A DNA stretch of 51,962 nt from Campylobacter anatolicus (GCF_018145655.1 NZ_JAGSSY010000007.1:1-51962), one strand, 5' to 3'. Counted from the first letter of the stretch, positions 16,871-27,574 are shown. Notes: generated by a model not told the origin, from the letters alone. Program-made: numbers and translations.

Positions 16871-18310
16871 TTATCTTCGTTTTTTATAAATTTTTATCGC
16901 TTCTGCGATGACTGATTTTAAATCTTCTTCGCTATTTGCTTCATCTGGATTGTATGTATTTTCTAAAATTTTTTGCAAGTTTCGCTCAACGTAGCTTGTA
17001 TCAAAAAATCCCCGTCTAAACTCACGCCCTTTGCTGATAGTTAGCAAAAATGGGATAATCGTTTTCACGCCCTCTATGGTAAATTCCTCCAATGCTCTCT
17101 CTAATTTATTGACCGCTAGATCGTAATCAGTAGCCTTGACGATGAGCTTTGCCACAAGCGAATCAAAAAATGGCGGTATAGTGTAGTCTTTGTATGCATG
17201 GCTATCCACACGTACAGATGGACCAAGTGCTGGATAGTAGCCACTTATAGTGCCAGGTGCTGGAGTGAAGTTATGCCAGACATCTTCGGCTGTGATACGT
17301 GCTTCTATCGCGTAGCCGTGAGGTTTTATATCGCTTTGTTCTATCTCAAGTATCTCCCCAGATGCGATACGGATCTGACGCACAACTAGATCTTGACCTG
17401 TGATCTCTTCTGTGACGCCGTGCTCTACTTGTATGCGAGTATTCATCTCCATAAAGTAAAAGTTGTTATAATCATCTAGTAAAAATTCTATCGTACCGAC
17501 GTTTGAATACCCCACTGCCTTTGCCGCAGCAACAGCGGTAACGCCCATTATTTTACGTAAGTTTTCACTTATAGATGGACAAGGGGCGATCTCGATGATC
17601 TTTTGATGGCGTCGTTGTATAGAGCAGTCACGTTCGCAAAGGTGTATGATGTTTCCGTAGTTATCGCCTAAAATTTGAAATTCGATGTGGCGAGGATTGA
17701 CTACGAGCTTTTCCATAAATACCTCATCGTTGTTAAAATATGCCTTGGCTTCACGTGTGCAGGAGTTAAAAGCATCTTCCATATCCTCCTCTTTCCACAC
17801 TTCTCGGATTCCGCGTCCACCACCTCCGCCACTAGCTTTTAATATAACTGGATATCCGATACGTCTTGCGTGTTCTTTGATCGCCTCCATGCTATTATCA
17901 TTTAGTTTTTCGGTCCCAGGCACGATAGGAACGCCGTTGCGTTTCATAAGATAACGTGCGATATTTTTATCGCCCATTTTGCGTATCACATCCGCTTTTG
18001 GACCTATGAAAATAAGACCTTCATCTTCTACAAGTTTTGCAAATTCGTAATTTTCGCTTAAAAATCCATACCCAGGATGTATTGCGTCAGCACCACACTC
18101 TTTAGCCATCGCCACGATAGCTTTGGCATCTAAGTAGCCCTTGATCGGATCTTCGCCTATCATATAGGCTTCATCAGCCACCATAACATGCAGACACTCT
18201 TTGTCTGGACGCGTGTAAATAGCCACACTTTGAATATGTAGATCACGACAAGCACGCACTATCCGCACAGCGATCTCGCCACGGTTTGCGATAAGAATTT
18301 TATGTATCAC
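16871..18310 (-). CDS. pycA: Biotin carboxylase, probably pyruvate carboxylase subunit A
   Basis: 479-aa ATP-grasp biotin carboxylase that carboxylates biotin with ATP and bicarbonate. Visible marks are the N-terminal ILIANRGEIAVRI (4-16), HPGYGFLSEN near 78-87, the glycine-rich ATP loop KASGGGGGRGIR near 158-169, ERDCSIQRRHQK near 231-242 and MNTRIQVEHGVTEEITG near 292-308. It is longer than AccC (about 445 aa) at the C terminus, as in the separate A subunit of two-subunit pyruvate carboxylase known from Campylobacter and Helicobacter. No biotin-carrier domain follows, so the B subunit is elsewhere. AccC of acetyl-CoA carboxylase is the alternative. Confidence 0.85.
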   Translation of the reverse strand: MIHKILIANRGEIAVRIVRACRDLHIQSVAIYTRPDKECLHVMVADEAYMIGEDPIKGYLDAKAIVAMAKECGADAIHPGYGFLSENYEFAKLVEDEGLIFIGPKADVIRKMGDKNIARYLMKRNGVPIVPGTEKLNDNSMEAIKEHARRIGYPVILKASGGGGGRGIREVWKEEDMEDAFNSCTREAKAYFNNDEVFMEKLVVNPRHIEFQILGDNYGNIIHLCERDCSIQRRHQKIIEIAPCPSISENLRKIMGVTAVAAAKAVGYSNVGTIEFLLDDYNNFYFMEMNTRIQVEHGVTEEITGQDLVVRQIRIASGEILEIEQSDIKPHGYAIEARITAEDVWHNFTPAPGTISGYYPALGPSVRVDSHAYKDYTIPPFFDSLVAKLIVKATDYDLAVNKLERALEEFTIEGVKTIIPFLLTISKGREFRRGFFDTSYVERNLQKILENTYNPDEANSEEDLKSVIAEAIKIYKKRR

Positions 18311-18396
18311 TGCTAATCCTTAAAATATTTTTATAATAATAATACTAAATAATTTATTTTTAGATAAAATTGTGTGATAATTAAGCAAATTTATAG

Positions 18397-21181
18397 CTAA
18401 AAGTTTGCTTTTATAGCTTTAAATTTACAGATAGCGAATGGAAAAGGTTTTTAAACTCACATATCACTAATGACAATAACGGCATTATAGAAAAAACTAG
18501 ACAAATTCAAGAAGATGAAATAATAGCTTTTCAAAGAGATGATAAAAGCCTTATAAATTTAAAGCTAATTGATAAGAAAAACATACACGCCAACTCTTTG
18601 CAAGTGCTAAACCAAGTAAATGACAAAGAGCGTAAAAACCGCTATGATGTTACTATTTTGGTAAATGGCTTACCTCTCGTTCAAATTGAGCTAAAAAAAC
18701 GAGGTGTTGCTTTGAAAGAGGCATTTAACCAAATTAAACGGTATAAAAGAACAAGCTATGACAAAGGTGCTAGACTTTTTGAATACACTCAAATTTTTGT
18801 TATAAGTAATGGCACACTTACAAAATACTACTCAAACACAGTTAGAGAAGATAGCTTAAAAGGTGGAACTAAAAAAGGTGCTGATACATTTGAGTTTACT
18901 AGCTTTTGGGCGAGTGCTAATAACAAAAGCATAAAAGATTTATATGACTTTACTCGTACTTTTCTAACACCAAGAGTTATTTTAAATATTATCACAAAAT
19001 ACTGCGTTTTTGGAACTGATAAGAAGCTTTTGGTAATGCGTCCTTATCAGATAGTAGCAACTGAGAGAATTTTAAATAAAATCTTAGTAGCTAAAGAGAA
19101 CAAATTTCAAGGCTCAGTAAAAGCGGGTGGCTATATATGGCACACAACAGGAAGTGGTAAAACTCTAACAAGCTTTAAAACTGCTGTTCTTGCTTCGAGT
19201 CTAGGATATATCAAAGGTGCTTTTTGTTGTAGATAGAAAAGACCTAGACTATCAAACAATGAAAGAGTATAATAAATTTCAAAAAGATGCTGTAAACTCA
19301 AGCTCTAGTGCTAATGTATTAAAAGCACAGCTTGAAGATGATAATGTAAATATCATCGTTACAACGATACAAAAACTTAATAACTTCATAAAATCAAATA
19401 GTGGACATGAGATTTTTAACAAGGATGTTGTGATAATCTTTGATGAGTGTCATAGATCGCAGTTTGGTGATATGCATAGAAATATCAAAAGAAATTTTAA
19501 AAAATACTATATGTTTGGCTTTACCGGTACGCCAATATTTACACAAAACATCGGATTAAATTGCTCCACTACTGAAGGTCTTTTTGGCGTTGAGCTTCAT
19601 AACTATACGATAGTAAATGCGATAGATGATAAGAATGTTTTGCCATTTAAAGTAAGCTATCTAAACACCATAAAAGCCAAAGATGAGATAAAAGATAAAG
19701 ATGTAATTGGTATCGATACAGCTGGGGCTTTGATAAATGAAGATAGGATTTTAAAAAACAGCGAGTATATTCTAGAACACTTTGAAGCTCAAACTAAAAA
19801 TAGAAGTGGCTATACATTTAACAGCCCACAAATTCTAAGCCCTAAAGGCTTTAACTCAATGCTTGCAGTTTCAAATATAAAGATGGCAAAGAGATACTAC
19901 AAAAGCTTTAAAAGCTTAAACCATAATCTAAAAGTAGCTACAATCTTTAGCTTCGCACAAAACGAAGATGAGGATGAAAGTAGTGAGAGTGCTGAGGGGT
20001 TAGATAAGAGCTCAAGAGAGTTTTTAGATGGTGCGATAAGCGATTATAACGCCATGTTTGGTACAAACTATGACGCATCTACTTAAAAATTTGAAAACTA
20101 CTATAAAGATATATCTCTTAAGATGAAAAACCGTGAGCTTGATATCTTGATAGTGGTTGGTATGTTTTTAACCGGCTTTGATGCTAAGTGTTTAAATACT
20201 TTATGAGTTGATAAAAATATGGTCTATCATGGACTAATACAAGCGTTTTCAAGGACAAACAGAATTTTAAACAGCGTAAAGCAGTTTGGAAATATAGTAT
20301 GTTTTAGGGATTTAGAGAGTGAGCTAAATGAGGCACTATCTCTATTTGGAAGTGCCAATAAAGCAAAATCAGTCGTACTTCTAAAAACATACAAAGACTA
20401 CTACAATGGATATGATATAGATGGTGAGAGTTTTGTAGGATATGTAAATTTAGTAAGTGAGCTTAAAGATAGATATCCATTAGGCGATGATATCGTAGGC
20501 GAAAAGAATAAAAAAGAGTTTATAAAACTATATAGCCAAATTTTAAGAGTTAGAAATATCCTTACTTGCTTTGATGAGTTTGCGGGCGATACCTTGCTAA
20601 CTTCTAGGGAGCTTCAAGACTACCAAAGCATATATATAGAGATTTATAGTGAGTATAGGGATGCTACAAAAACTGATGATAAAAAAGAAGATATCGCAGA
20701 TGATATAGAGTTTGAGATAGAGCTCATAAAGCAAATTACAGTAAATATAGACTATATTTTAGAGCTTATAGAAAAATATAGCAAAAATATCAAAGATAAA
20801 GAGGTTGTTGTAGATATAGAAAAAGCGTTGGATTCAAGCCTTGAGCTAAGGGGTAAAAAAGAGCTAATAATGGATTTTATCACTACTATAAACCCTAGCT
20901 CTGATGTTAGAGACGAGTTTATTAAATTTACTAATAAAAAGAAGCTTGAGGAGCTTAATAGGATAATTGAAGAAGAAAATCTTGATAGAGATAAAACTCT
21001 AACATTTATGAAAAGAGCTTATAAAAACGCTATAGTTGAAATTTTAGGCACTGAGATAGTAGAGCTTATGCCAAAAATGTCGATATTTAGCAAACAAAGA
21101 GAAGAGTCAAAAGAGAGAGTTACTGTAAGATTGGTGGAGTTCTTTGAGAAATTTTACACTATATCAAATGGAGAGTTTTAG
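18397..21181 (+). pseudogene. hsdR: Dead type I restriction R subunit (hsdR)
   Basis: The HsdR order is clear across three frames. FTDSEWKRFLNSHI and RQIQEDEI come first, then the nuclease region NRYDVTILVNGLPLVQIELKKRG, Walker A TTGSGKT near 19147, DECH in FDECHRSQFGD near 19441, GFTGTPIF near 19518, LTGFDAK near 20168 and QAFSRTNRI near 20237. The 5' end (about 50 codons) is missing, because a TAG at 18394 precedes the frame. A frameshift lies between 19217 and 19236, a TAA at 20084-20086, and a TGA at 20204-20206 where the family has Trp. No hsdM or hsdS adjoins; a broken hsdS lies at 44.4-45.5 kb. Confidence 0.93.
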
Positions 21182-21498
21182 AAAAGGCGAGAGAATCATC
21201 TGCCATCATTATTATTCAATTTTAAAGTTTAATTGAAGGTTTATACTTATATAAAATACTAAATTTATGGACTGGTAAGTTGACTAAAATTTTGTATATT
21301 TGGCTATTGGTCGACCTCGCACATAGAGCACAAAAGGAGATCTTTAACATTGATAAAATTTTTAGATAAAAATTTAAAAAAATAGATATTTTTACGACAA
21401 CTTATAAAATGTGTTAAAATTTGTTAACTAAGAATTGCGTTAAAATTTAGAACAAGATAGTATCATTTCATCGTCCGACAAGAAAACCTCCTTTTTGT
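21182..21498. other. Intergenic region between hsdR remnant and moaC
   Basis: AT-rich stretch with no supported gene. A short open segment near 21300-21370 (LVDLAHRAQKEIFNIDKIF) is not recognised. Confidence 0.3.
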
Positions 21499-21532
21499 AG
21501 TAAAAGCCCATTTCCCCCATTGGGCTTTTACT
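21499..21532. terminator. Terminator before moaC
   Basis: A perfect 12-bp stem (AGTAAAAGCCCA 21499-21510 with TGGGCTTTTACT 21521-21532) has a 10-nt C-rich loop and is followed by TTTT. It insulates moaC from the decayed restriction region. Confidence 0.85.
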
Positions 21533-21587
21533 TTTATTCTCTCCTTTAAATTTCTTTGTTATAATTACTATTTTTAAAAGGAAATTT

Positions 21588-22058
21588 ATGCTTACACATA
21601 TTGATGAGAAAAATCGCCCTAAAATGGTCGATGTCAGCCCCAAAGAGCCAACAAGACGCATTGCAACTGCAAGCGGTATCATAAAAATGAGTAAAAACGC
21701 ATTTGATGCTATCAAAGAAAATACAGGTAAAAAGGGGCCGGTGCTACAAACTGCCGTAGTTGCTGCGATAATGGGTGCAAAAAAGACTAGTGAACTTATA
21801 CCGATGTGTCATCCACTTGTTATTTTGAGTGTAGATTGTGATATTGTAGAGCTACCTGAAATTTATGCATTTAAGCTATTTGTAAGTGTAAAAATAGATG
21901 GCAAAACGGGCGTTGAGATGGAGGCTCTTACTGGCGTTAGTGTGGGACTTTTAACTATTTATGATATGGTAAAAGCAATAGATAAAACCATGCAGATAAC
22001 TGATATAGTGCTTGAGAGTAAAAGCGGAGGGAAAAGTGGCGAGTATATGCGACATTAA
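21588..22058 (+). CDS. moaC: Cyclic pyranopterin monophosphate synthase
   Basis: 156-aa MoaC, which works with MoaA in the first step of molybdenum cofactor synthesis, turning the GTP-derived intermediate into cyclic pyranopterin monophosphate. Family marks are [18 protein letters not shown] near 13-30, [29 protein letters not shown] near 48-76, including the conserved MCHPL, and [25 protein letters not shown] near 108-132. RBS AAAGGAAA is 5 nt before the ATG. It overlaps the DUF493 gene by 23 nt. The cofactor would serve molybdenum enzymes such as nitrate or formate dehydrogenases. Confidence 0.96.
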   Translation: MLTHIDEKNRPKMVDVSPKEPTRRIATASGIIKMSKNAFDAIKENTGKKGPVLQTAVVAAIMGAKKTSELIPMCHPLVILSVDCDIVELPEIYAFKLFVSVKIDGKTGVEMEALTGVSVGLLTIYDMVKAIDKTMQITDIVLESKSGGKSGEYMRH

Positions 22059-22302
22059 TGGACAAAAACCAGAGATAAGATACCCAACTTTTTGGGAGTA
22101 TAAACTCATAATGAATGCCACGGACGACGCGATCGAGCAGATAAAAAAAATAATAGGCACACGCGATAGCAAAGCAGTATTTTCAAAATTTAGCAAAGAT
22201 AAAAGATACGCTAGTTACGATGTGAGTGTATTTGTTTTGAGCGATCAGGAGCGTTTGGAGCTATTTTCAGCCTTTAAACGTATATCAAAATTTGTATTAT
22301 AA
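22036..22302 (+). CDS. DUF493 (YbeD-like) protein
   Basis: 88-aa protein from a GTG start at 22036, chosen because GGAGG sits at 22026-22030, 5 nt upstream, and the family begins close to this point. An earlier ATG at 22012 would add unrelated residues. The sequence has [21 protein letters not shown] and [23 protein letters not shown], the ferredoxin-like fold pattern of DUF493/YbeD. In E. coli YbeD lies by lipB; the role is not settled. It overlaps moaC and sits 9 nt before the next gene, so the three are likely one transcript. Confidence 0.8.
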   Translation: MASICDINGQKPEIRYPTFWEYKLIMNATDDAIEQIKKIIGTRDSKAVFSKFSKDKRYASYDVSVFVLSDQERLELFSAFKRISKFVL

Positions 22303-22311
22303 GGATTTAAG

Positions 22312-23550
22312 ATGAGTGACAAACTTAAAAAAAATTTGCAAGATTATAAAGATAGCAACGGACTTTTGACAAATATCAAATTGCTTGTTAGTGAGCATTG
22401 CAAGGATCTTGCCGATATTGACGATAGTGAGTTGAGTGATAGATTAGGCCTTAAAATGAATGAAGTCTTTACAAATTTAAAGGAGTTTGAGCTTATAAGT
22501 GTTAAAAATTTAAAAAGTGCTATGGAGGGGCTAAATCAGTCATTAATAGCAAAGCAAGAGGCTGAACTTTTTACTCTGCTAGGGCGATATGATGAGCTTA
22601 TAAAAGCAATCAAGAATAAACGCGAAGAGATAAAAAATAGGCTAAAAATTTCATTTGAAACTGCTGAATGGATAACAAATGCAAATGAATTTGAAGGCAA
22701 AAGCGAGATTTTAGATCTATTAAATAACGCGATCATACGTGAAAGTAGGATGCTTAGTATCTTAAGTGAAAGTGCCCAGCAAGCGTTTTTAACCACTGTC
22801 GAACAAGGGCAAGATGTCGGCGATACAGTCGCACAAATATCTAAAAATATGACTTATGTTTCAATAATCGGTGGCGAGTTTAGCAAAGAGCGAATTTTAG
22901 AGATCTCAAAGACGATCGTAATGGCAGCATGCGAGGTGGCAAATGAGGGACATATATTTGCTAAAGAGCTGATAGATGGAGCTGTTAGTGGAGCAAAAGA
23001 TGGAATTTTAAAGTCGCTTGAACGCATAAAAGAGAACTCAAAATTTGCACCAGATGAGGTCAAACTAAATAGTGAGCTAAATAATCTTAAAAATATCGAT
23101 CTTGATTTTATCCAAATGCTAAAAGAGCTAGATGATAGTATCGGGGGCATTGCTAAAAATGAGATATCTGCATTGCTTTTAACTGAACTTGATACAAAAT
23201 TTGCTAAGCTAAAACGTATGGGCGAACAAGCTAGCGAGCAGATACTTGAGCGACTTGATGAGTTAAAACTGAACTCAAACTTAACATCTTTTATGAATAC
23301 TGCAAATTTAAAGCTTGAAGAGTTTAAAACTGAACTAAATGAACGTAGCAAGAAGCTTAAAGACAGTTTTGAATCTAGTGAAAAATTTGAAGAGATCAAA
23401 CAAAATTTAGCAGAATTTGAAAACAAGGCAAATACTAAATTTGAAGAATTAAGACAGATAGATATAAAAAATGAAGCCAAAAAGATAGGGGATAGAGTCT
23501 ATAAAGCTGCTAAGGATTTTATGGCAAATTTAAAAAAGACAGACGCTTAA
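22312..23550 (+). CDS. Uncharacterised alpha-helical coiled-coil protein
   Basis: 412-aa protein, almost entirely charged and helical, with no signal peptide or membrane segment. Heptad-like stretches cover about 60-125 and 270-400. A less charged central part (145-215) has LSESAQQAFLTTVEQGQDVGDTV and MTYVSIIGGEFSK. The C-terminal third repeats a pattern of LKLEEFKTELNE / FEEIKQNLAEFENK. I do not recognise a function; relatives seem to occur in Campylobacterota (from memory). It ends a moaC-DUF493 transcript, with a terminator at 23578. A cytoplasmic scaffold role is only a guess. Confidence 0.75.
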   Translation: MSDKLKKNLQDYKDSNGLLTNIKLLVSEHCKDLADIDDSELSDRLGLKMNEVFTNLKEFELISVKNLKSAMEGLNQSLIAKQEAELFTLLGRYDELIKAIKNKREEIKNRLKISFETAEWITNANEFEGKSEILDLLNNAIIRESRMLSILSESAQQAFLTTVEQGQDVGDTVAQISKNMTYVSIIGGEFSKERILEISKTIVMAACEVANEGHIFAKELIDGAVSGAKDGILKSLERIKENSKFAPDEVKLNSELNNLKNIDLDFIQMLKELDDSIGGIAKNEISALLLTELDTKFAKLKRMGEQASEQILERLDELKLNSNLTSFMNTANLKLEEFKTELNERSKKLKDSFESSEKFEEIKQNLAEFENKANTKFEELRQIDIKNEAKKIGDRVYKAAKDFMANLKKTDA

Positions 23551-23577
23551 AATAATATTAACATATCTCACATATTT

Positions 23578-23605
23578 TACCCTATTTATCTTCACGGATA
23601 GGGTA
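23578..23605 (+). terminator. Terminator after coiled-coil gene
   Basis: A perfect 8-bp stem (TACCCTAT 23578-23585 with ATAGGGTA 23598-23605) has a 12-nt loop and is followed by TTTTAAAAATTTTT. The spacer 23606-23800 is AT-rich and shows no gene. Confidence 0.7.
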
Positions 23606-23804
23606 TTTTAAAAATTTTTATCACTTTAAGCTTAAATGTAAATATTATTAAAATCAGTTAAAAATTTTATAGTTTAAGATAAAAAATATCCTAATTTAAT
23701 TCGATAATATCGATATTTGATAATTTTTTTCAAAAATTAAATTTATTTTCGATAAAGTAAAAATAAAGTAAAATACGTCGCAATTTTGATTGTAATATTA
23801 ATTT

Positions 23805-23810
23805 TATAAT
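23805..23810 (+). promoter_or_regulatory. Probable -10 box for mfrABE
   Basis: TATAAT in TTTTATAATC about 100 nt before mfrA. The T-rich periodic stretch upstream is typical of Campylobacter sigma-70 promoters, which lack a fixed -35. Confidence 0.45.
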
Positions 23811-23906
23811 CAATAGAAGATTATTTAGCAAGGAGTAAAATTTAGATGGCATTTTTGCCAGTAGTGTAACTATTACGCTAAAAATAAAATAAAAGGAAAC
23901 ATTAAA

Positions 23907-25745
23907 ATGAGTGAAAAATTTACTAGGCGGGACTTTCTGCAGTCTGCCTGTATAAGCGTTAGTGCTCTAGCAGTTAGTTCAAGTGGTGCCAATGCTTTTG
24001 CTACGGATATGCCAAAAGGCAATAAAGATGGATTACCTTCAACAGATGTGCTAGTCATAGGCTCTGGTGGTGCTGGACTTCGTGCGGCTGTGGCAGTTAG
24101 AAAAAATAATCCAAATTTGACGGTTGTTGTAGCTACAAAGATGATGCCATCACGCAATGCCACTTGTATGGCAGAAGGCGGTATAAATGGCGTTACAGAC
24201 TTTAGTGATGGCGACTCATACAAGCTTCACGCATATGACACTGTAAAGGGTAGTGCATATCTAGCAGATCAAGACTCAGTAGTTAAGTTTTGTGAAATGG
24301 CTGGTAAGGTTATATCCGATATGGACTATGTAGGCACACTTTTTTCTAGAAGTAAAGATGGTGGTGTAGCTCAGCGTATGATGGGCGGTGCTTCAAAACG
24401 CCGCTGCAACTTCTCGGCTGATAAGACAGGACATATCTTAATGCACGCTTGTTTAGATGATGCGATAAGCAATGGTGTTAAGTTTTTAATGGATCACGAG
24501 TTACTTGATATAGGTATAGAAAATGGCAAATGCGAGGGTGCGGTGCTTAGAAATATCCAAACTGGTGAGATTTATCCCGTGCTTTGTAAGTCCCTTGTCA
24601 TCGCAACTGGTGGATATACGCGTATATTTTACAACCGCACATCAACTCCGTTTATAGCAACAGGAGATGGTGTAGCAGCGGCACTTAGAGCAGGACTTGG
24701 CTTTGAAGACCCCGAGATGATACAGTTTCACCCAACCGGTGTAGCAAATGGTGGAACACTAATCACCGAAGCGGCTCGTGGCGAGGGCGGATACCTGCTA
24801 AATAACAAGGGTGAGCGTTTTATGAAAAACTATCACGAGAAGATGGAGCTTGCTCCTCGCGATGTGGTAGCACGTGCTATAGAGACGGAGATTAGAGAGG
24901 GCAGAGGATATGGCGAAGGACTTGGCTCATATGTGCTTTGTGATGTTCGCCACCTTGGTAAAGAGACAATTATGAAAAAACTACCAAAGATAAGACATAC
25001 TGCACTTTTATTTCAAGATATAGACCTAATAGATCATCCGGTACCTATCCGTCCGACAGCTCACTACTCAATGGGTGGAATTGAAGTTGCTAAATTTGAT
25101 AATATGAGTACAAAAATCCCAGGTATTTTTGTAGGTGGTGAGGTCTCTTGTGTATCTATCCACGGAGCAAACCGTCTAGGTGGTAACTCACTAACTGACG
25201 CGGTTGTAACCGGACATCTAGCTGGTGTAGGTGCGACAGAGTATGCAAAAGATGCTACATTTGGTAGTGGTAAAAATAGTAGTAAGCTAGCACAAAAATG
25301 GCAGACTAAATTTAAGCAGATAGCAAATGGTGAAGGCAAGGCAAATGATATGTATGCACTTCGTGAAGAGCTAGGTAAACAAAACTGGGATAATATGGGA
25401 ATTTTTAGAACACAAGAACAACTTGACACTCTATCTAAAAATTTAGAAGACATTGAGGCAAGATACAACCAAATCCGTATCCCCGACACAAATAGCGTTA
25501 TGAATACAGCATTTACAGACTATGTGGAGCTTGGGAATTTGATACTTCTCTCACGCTGTGCCTGTTTGGCAGCACAAAAACGTCTAGAGAGTCGTGGTGC
25601 TCATACAAGAGAGGACTATCCAAAGCGTGATGACGCAAATTTCTTAAAGCATAGTATAGTTAGCTTAAATGGCGACAAATTAGAGCTTAGTTATAAAGAT
25701 GTTGTAGTGACGGAGTTTTCGCTTGATGGAAGGAGACCACAATGA
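23907..25745 (+). CDS. mfrA: Methylmenaquinol:fumarate reductase flavoprotein (Tat-exported)
   Basis: 612-aa FAD subunit. The N terminus has a twin-arginine signal (TRRDFLQS at 6-13, then a hydrophobic stretch to about 32), so the enzyme faces the periplasm, unlike cytoplasmic FrdA. The FAD-binding loop VIGSGGAGLRAA is at 50-61; the active-site stretch FHPTGVANGG and TEAARGEGG is around 273-295; RPTAHYSMGGIEV is near 380; HGANRLGGNSLTDAVVTG is near 412. It reduces fumarate using low-potential methylmenaquinol. It was formerly annotated as SdhA in Campylobacter. RBS AAGGAAA precedes the ATG. It overlaps mfrB by 4 nt. Confidence 0.92.
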   Translation: MSEKFTRRDFLQSACISVSALAVSSSGANAFATDMPKGNKDGLPSTDVLVIGSGGAGLRAAVAVRKNNPNLTVVVATKMMPSRNATCMAEGGINGVTDFSDGDSYKLHAYDTVKGSAYLADQDSVVKFCEMAGKVISDMDYVGTLFSRSKDGGVAQRMMGGASKRRCNFSADKTGHILMHACLDDAISNGVKFLMDHELLDIGIENGKCEGAVLRNIQTGEIYPVLCKSLVIATGGYTRIFYNRTSTPFIATGDGVAAALRAGLGFEDPEMIQFHPTGVANGGTLITEAARGEGGYLLNNKGERFMKNYHEKMELAPRDVVARAIETEIREGRGYGEGLGSYVLCDVRHLGKETIMKKLPKIRHTALLFQDIDLIDHPVPIRPTAHYSMGGIEVAKFDNMSTKIPGIFVGGEVSCVSIHGANRLGGNSLTDAVVTGHLAGVGATEYAKDATFGSGKNSSKLAQKWQTKFKQIANGEGKANDMYALREELGKQNWDNMGIFRTQEQLDTLSKNLEDIEARYNQIRIPDTNSVMNTAFTDYVELGNLILLSRCACLAAQKRLESRGAHTREDYPKRDDANFLKHSIVSLNGDKLELSYKDVVVTEFSLDGRRPQ

Positions 25746-26704
25746 AAGTCATCATAGATAGATTTAACGGAAAAGAAAACTATAAATCAGAATTTAATTT
25801 AACAAAGGAGCAAATCGCTGGTAAAACACTACTTAGTGTATTATTACTTATCAAGCAAACTCAGGATATAACGCTAAATTTCACAGCGTCTTGTCGCTCA
25901 GCGATATGTGGAGCCTGTGCTGTGCGTGTTAATGGGCACTCATATCTAGCTTGTGATACAAAGATGGAGGAGTTGCTAGCCGAGTATGATAATCCTGATG
26001 TTATCACTATCTCCCCACTTGGCAATTTTAGAGTGATTAGCGATTTAGTTGTTGATTGGGAGCCATCAATAGAGAATTTAAGAAAAATTCGCCCATCAAT
26101 GAAGCCAAAAGATGAGTTTAGTAAAGAGAAAGGATGTAAGCAAACTCAAGAGGAATTTGATAAAATTTCTAAGCAGTGGGACTGTATCCTTTGTGGCTCA
26201 TGTGCGTCTGAATGCTCTAAGCTTGAGGCTGATAGTAGCGATTATATGCAGCCATTTGTCTTTACTCACGCTTATCGTGCGGCGGCCGATTCACGCGGTA
26301 AAGATCCATTAATTCACGTAAAACCAAGTATTGCAAACGGACTTTGGAAGTGTGTGCACTGTATGGAGTGTATGGATAGATGCCCTAAGGGTATCAGCTC
26401 GGCCGATGATATAGCAAGATTGCGTGTTATGGCTATGAAAAATGGCCTAACTGATGGTAGTGGTCCTGGACATGCTGAGGCATTTTATCTTGACCTTGTT
26501 GAAGGTGATGGTAGGTTAAATGAAATTTATCTAGCGCTTCGCTCTGAGTCTTTGCTAGGCGTAGCTGGTAAAACAGATGTAGCATTTAACCTAATGATGG
26601 CTGGTAAGATGAATCCACTTCATATCTTTGGTGGCGAGAAGATAGAAGGACATGATGAGCTAGTTAAAATGATAAAAGCAGCCCAAGCTGCAAGTAAGGA
26701 GTAA
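25742..26704 (+). CDS. mfrB: Methylmenaquinol:fumarate reductase iron-sulfur subunit
   Basis: 320-aa iron-sulfur subunit that carries electrons from the quinol side to MfrA. The [2Fe-2S] motif is CRSAICGACAVRVNG...C near 57-79. The [4Fe-4S]/[3Fe-4S] ferredoxin pair is CILCGSCASEC near 149-159 and CVHCMECMDRC near 206-216. It has no signal of its own, so it is probably exported folded, as a complex with MfrA by the Tat system. ATGA overlap with mfrA couples translation; mfrE follows 2 nt after the stop. Confidence 0.92.
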   Translation: MKVIIDRFNGKENYKSEFNLTKEQIAGKTLLSVLLLIKQTQDITLNFTASCRSAICGACAVRVNGHSYLACDTKMEELLAEYDNPDVITISPLGNFRVISDLVVDWEPSIENLRKIRPSMKPKDEFSKEKGCKQTQEEFDKISKQWDCILCGSCASECSKLEADSSDYMQPFVFTHAYRAAADSRGKDPLIHVKPSIANGLWKCVHCMECMDRCPKGISSADDIARLRVMAMKNGLTDGSGPGHAEAFYLDLVEGDGRLNEIYLALRSESLLGVAGKTDVAFNLMMAGKMNPLHIFGGEKIEGHDELVKMIKAAQAASKE

Positions 26705-26706
26705 AT

Positions 26707-27567
26707 ATGCAAACTGAGTTCGCCTTTTTTCCAGGATGCGTTCTAACGCAGGCCGCAAAAGAATCAAAAATGTCAATAGAAGCCATCGCTCCTATCTTGG
26801 GCTGGAAGCTAAATGAAATACCTGGCTGGAGCTGCTGTGGTGCATCTCAAGCTCAAGATGTTGATCCTATTGCAACATTAGTAGCAAATGCTAGAAACAT
26901 TGCATTGGCTGAGAAGATGAAATTACCGTTGTTGACGACTTGTAGCACTTGTAAGCTCGTGCTAACTCGTGCGAAAAATACTCTTGATAAAGGGGCAAAA
27001 GATCGTATTAATAAATTTTTAGCCGAAGGCGGTATGAAATATGAAGGTAACACAGAGATAACAAGCCTACTTTGGGCATTATATGAAAATTTAGACACTT
27101 TAAAAGCAAAGGTAATAAAACCACTTTTGGGCTTAAAAGTAGCACTATTTTATGGTTGTCATAGCATACGCCCAGAAGATGAGTATAACGGTAAAGAAAG
27201 CTCGGTAAATCCAAAGAGCTTTGAAACCGTCGTAGCTGCACTTGGAGCCACTATCGTACCATTTGAAAAGCGTCTTGATTGCTGTGGTTTTCACGCAAGC
27301 TATCCAGCTGTAAAATCTGTGCAAAAAATGTCAAGTCAGATAGTAAATAACGCTAGTGATAACCAAGCTATGTGTATAGTAACGCCGTGTCCGCTTTGTC
27401 AAATGCAACTTGATATATACCAAGAGCGTTATCAAGACGCAACTGATTCAAAGGTAAGACTACCGATCATTCACCTATCTCAGTTGGTAGGACTTGCTCT
27501 TGGACTTAACAATGAAGCTTTAGGACTTGATTTAAATATTATTGAGGCTACAAAGCTTGTAAGCTAA
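26707..27567 (+). CDS. mfrE: Methylmenaquinol:fumarate reductase subunit E (CCG-domain)
   Basis: 286-aa protein with two cysteine-rich CCG domains. One has FFPGC near 6-10, WSCCG near 38-42 and CSTC near 79-82; the other has FYGCH near 147, RLDCCGFH near 191-198 and CPLCQMQLD near 231-239. This is the heterodisulfide-reductase B fold found in SdhE of non-classical succinate:quinone reductases, thought to bind the enzyme to the membrane and contact the quinone. No membrane segment is obvious. It closes the mfrABE operon and is followed by a strong terminator. Confidence 0.9.
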   Translation: MQTEFAFFPGCVLTQAAKESKMSIEAIAPILGWKLNEIPGWSCCGASQAQDVDPIATLVANARNIALAEKMKLPLLTTCSTCKLVLTRAKNTLDKGAKDRINKFLAEGGMKYEGNTEITSLLWALYENLDTLKAKVIKPLLGLKVALFYGCHSIRPEDEYNGKESSVNPKSFETVVAALGATIVPFEKRLDCCGFHASYPAVKSVQKMSSQIVNNASDNQAMCIVTPCPLCQMQLDIYQERYQDATDSKVRLPIIHLSQLVGLALGLNNEALGLDLNIIEATKLVS

Positions 27568-27574
27568 ATTTAAT

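Noticed and set aside
22854-23480. 208-aa minus-strand open frame opposite the coiled-coil gene
   Set aside because: Mirror of a strongly coding plus-strand gene; Ser/Phe-rich composition is typical of antisense frames.
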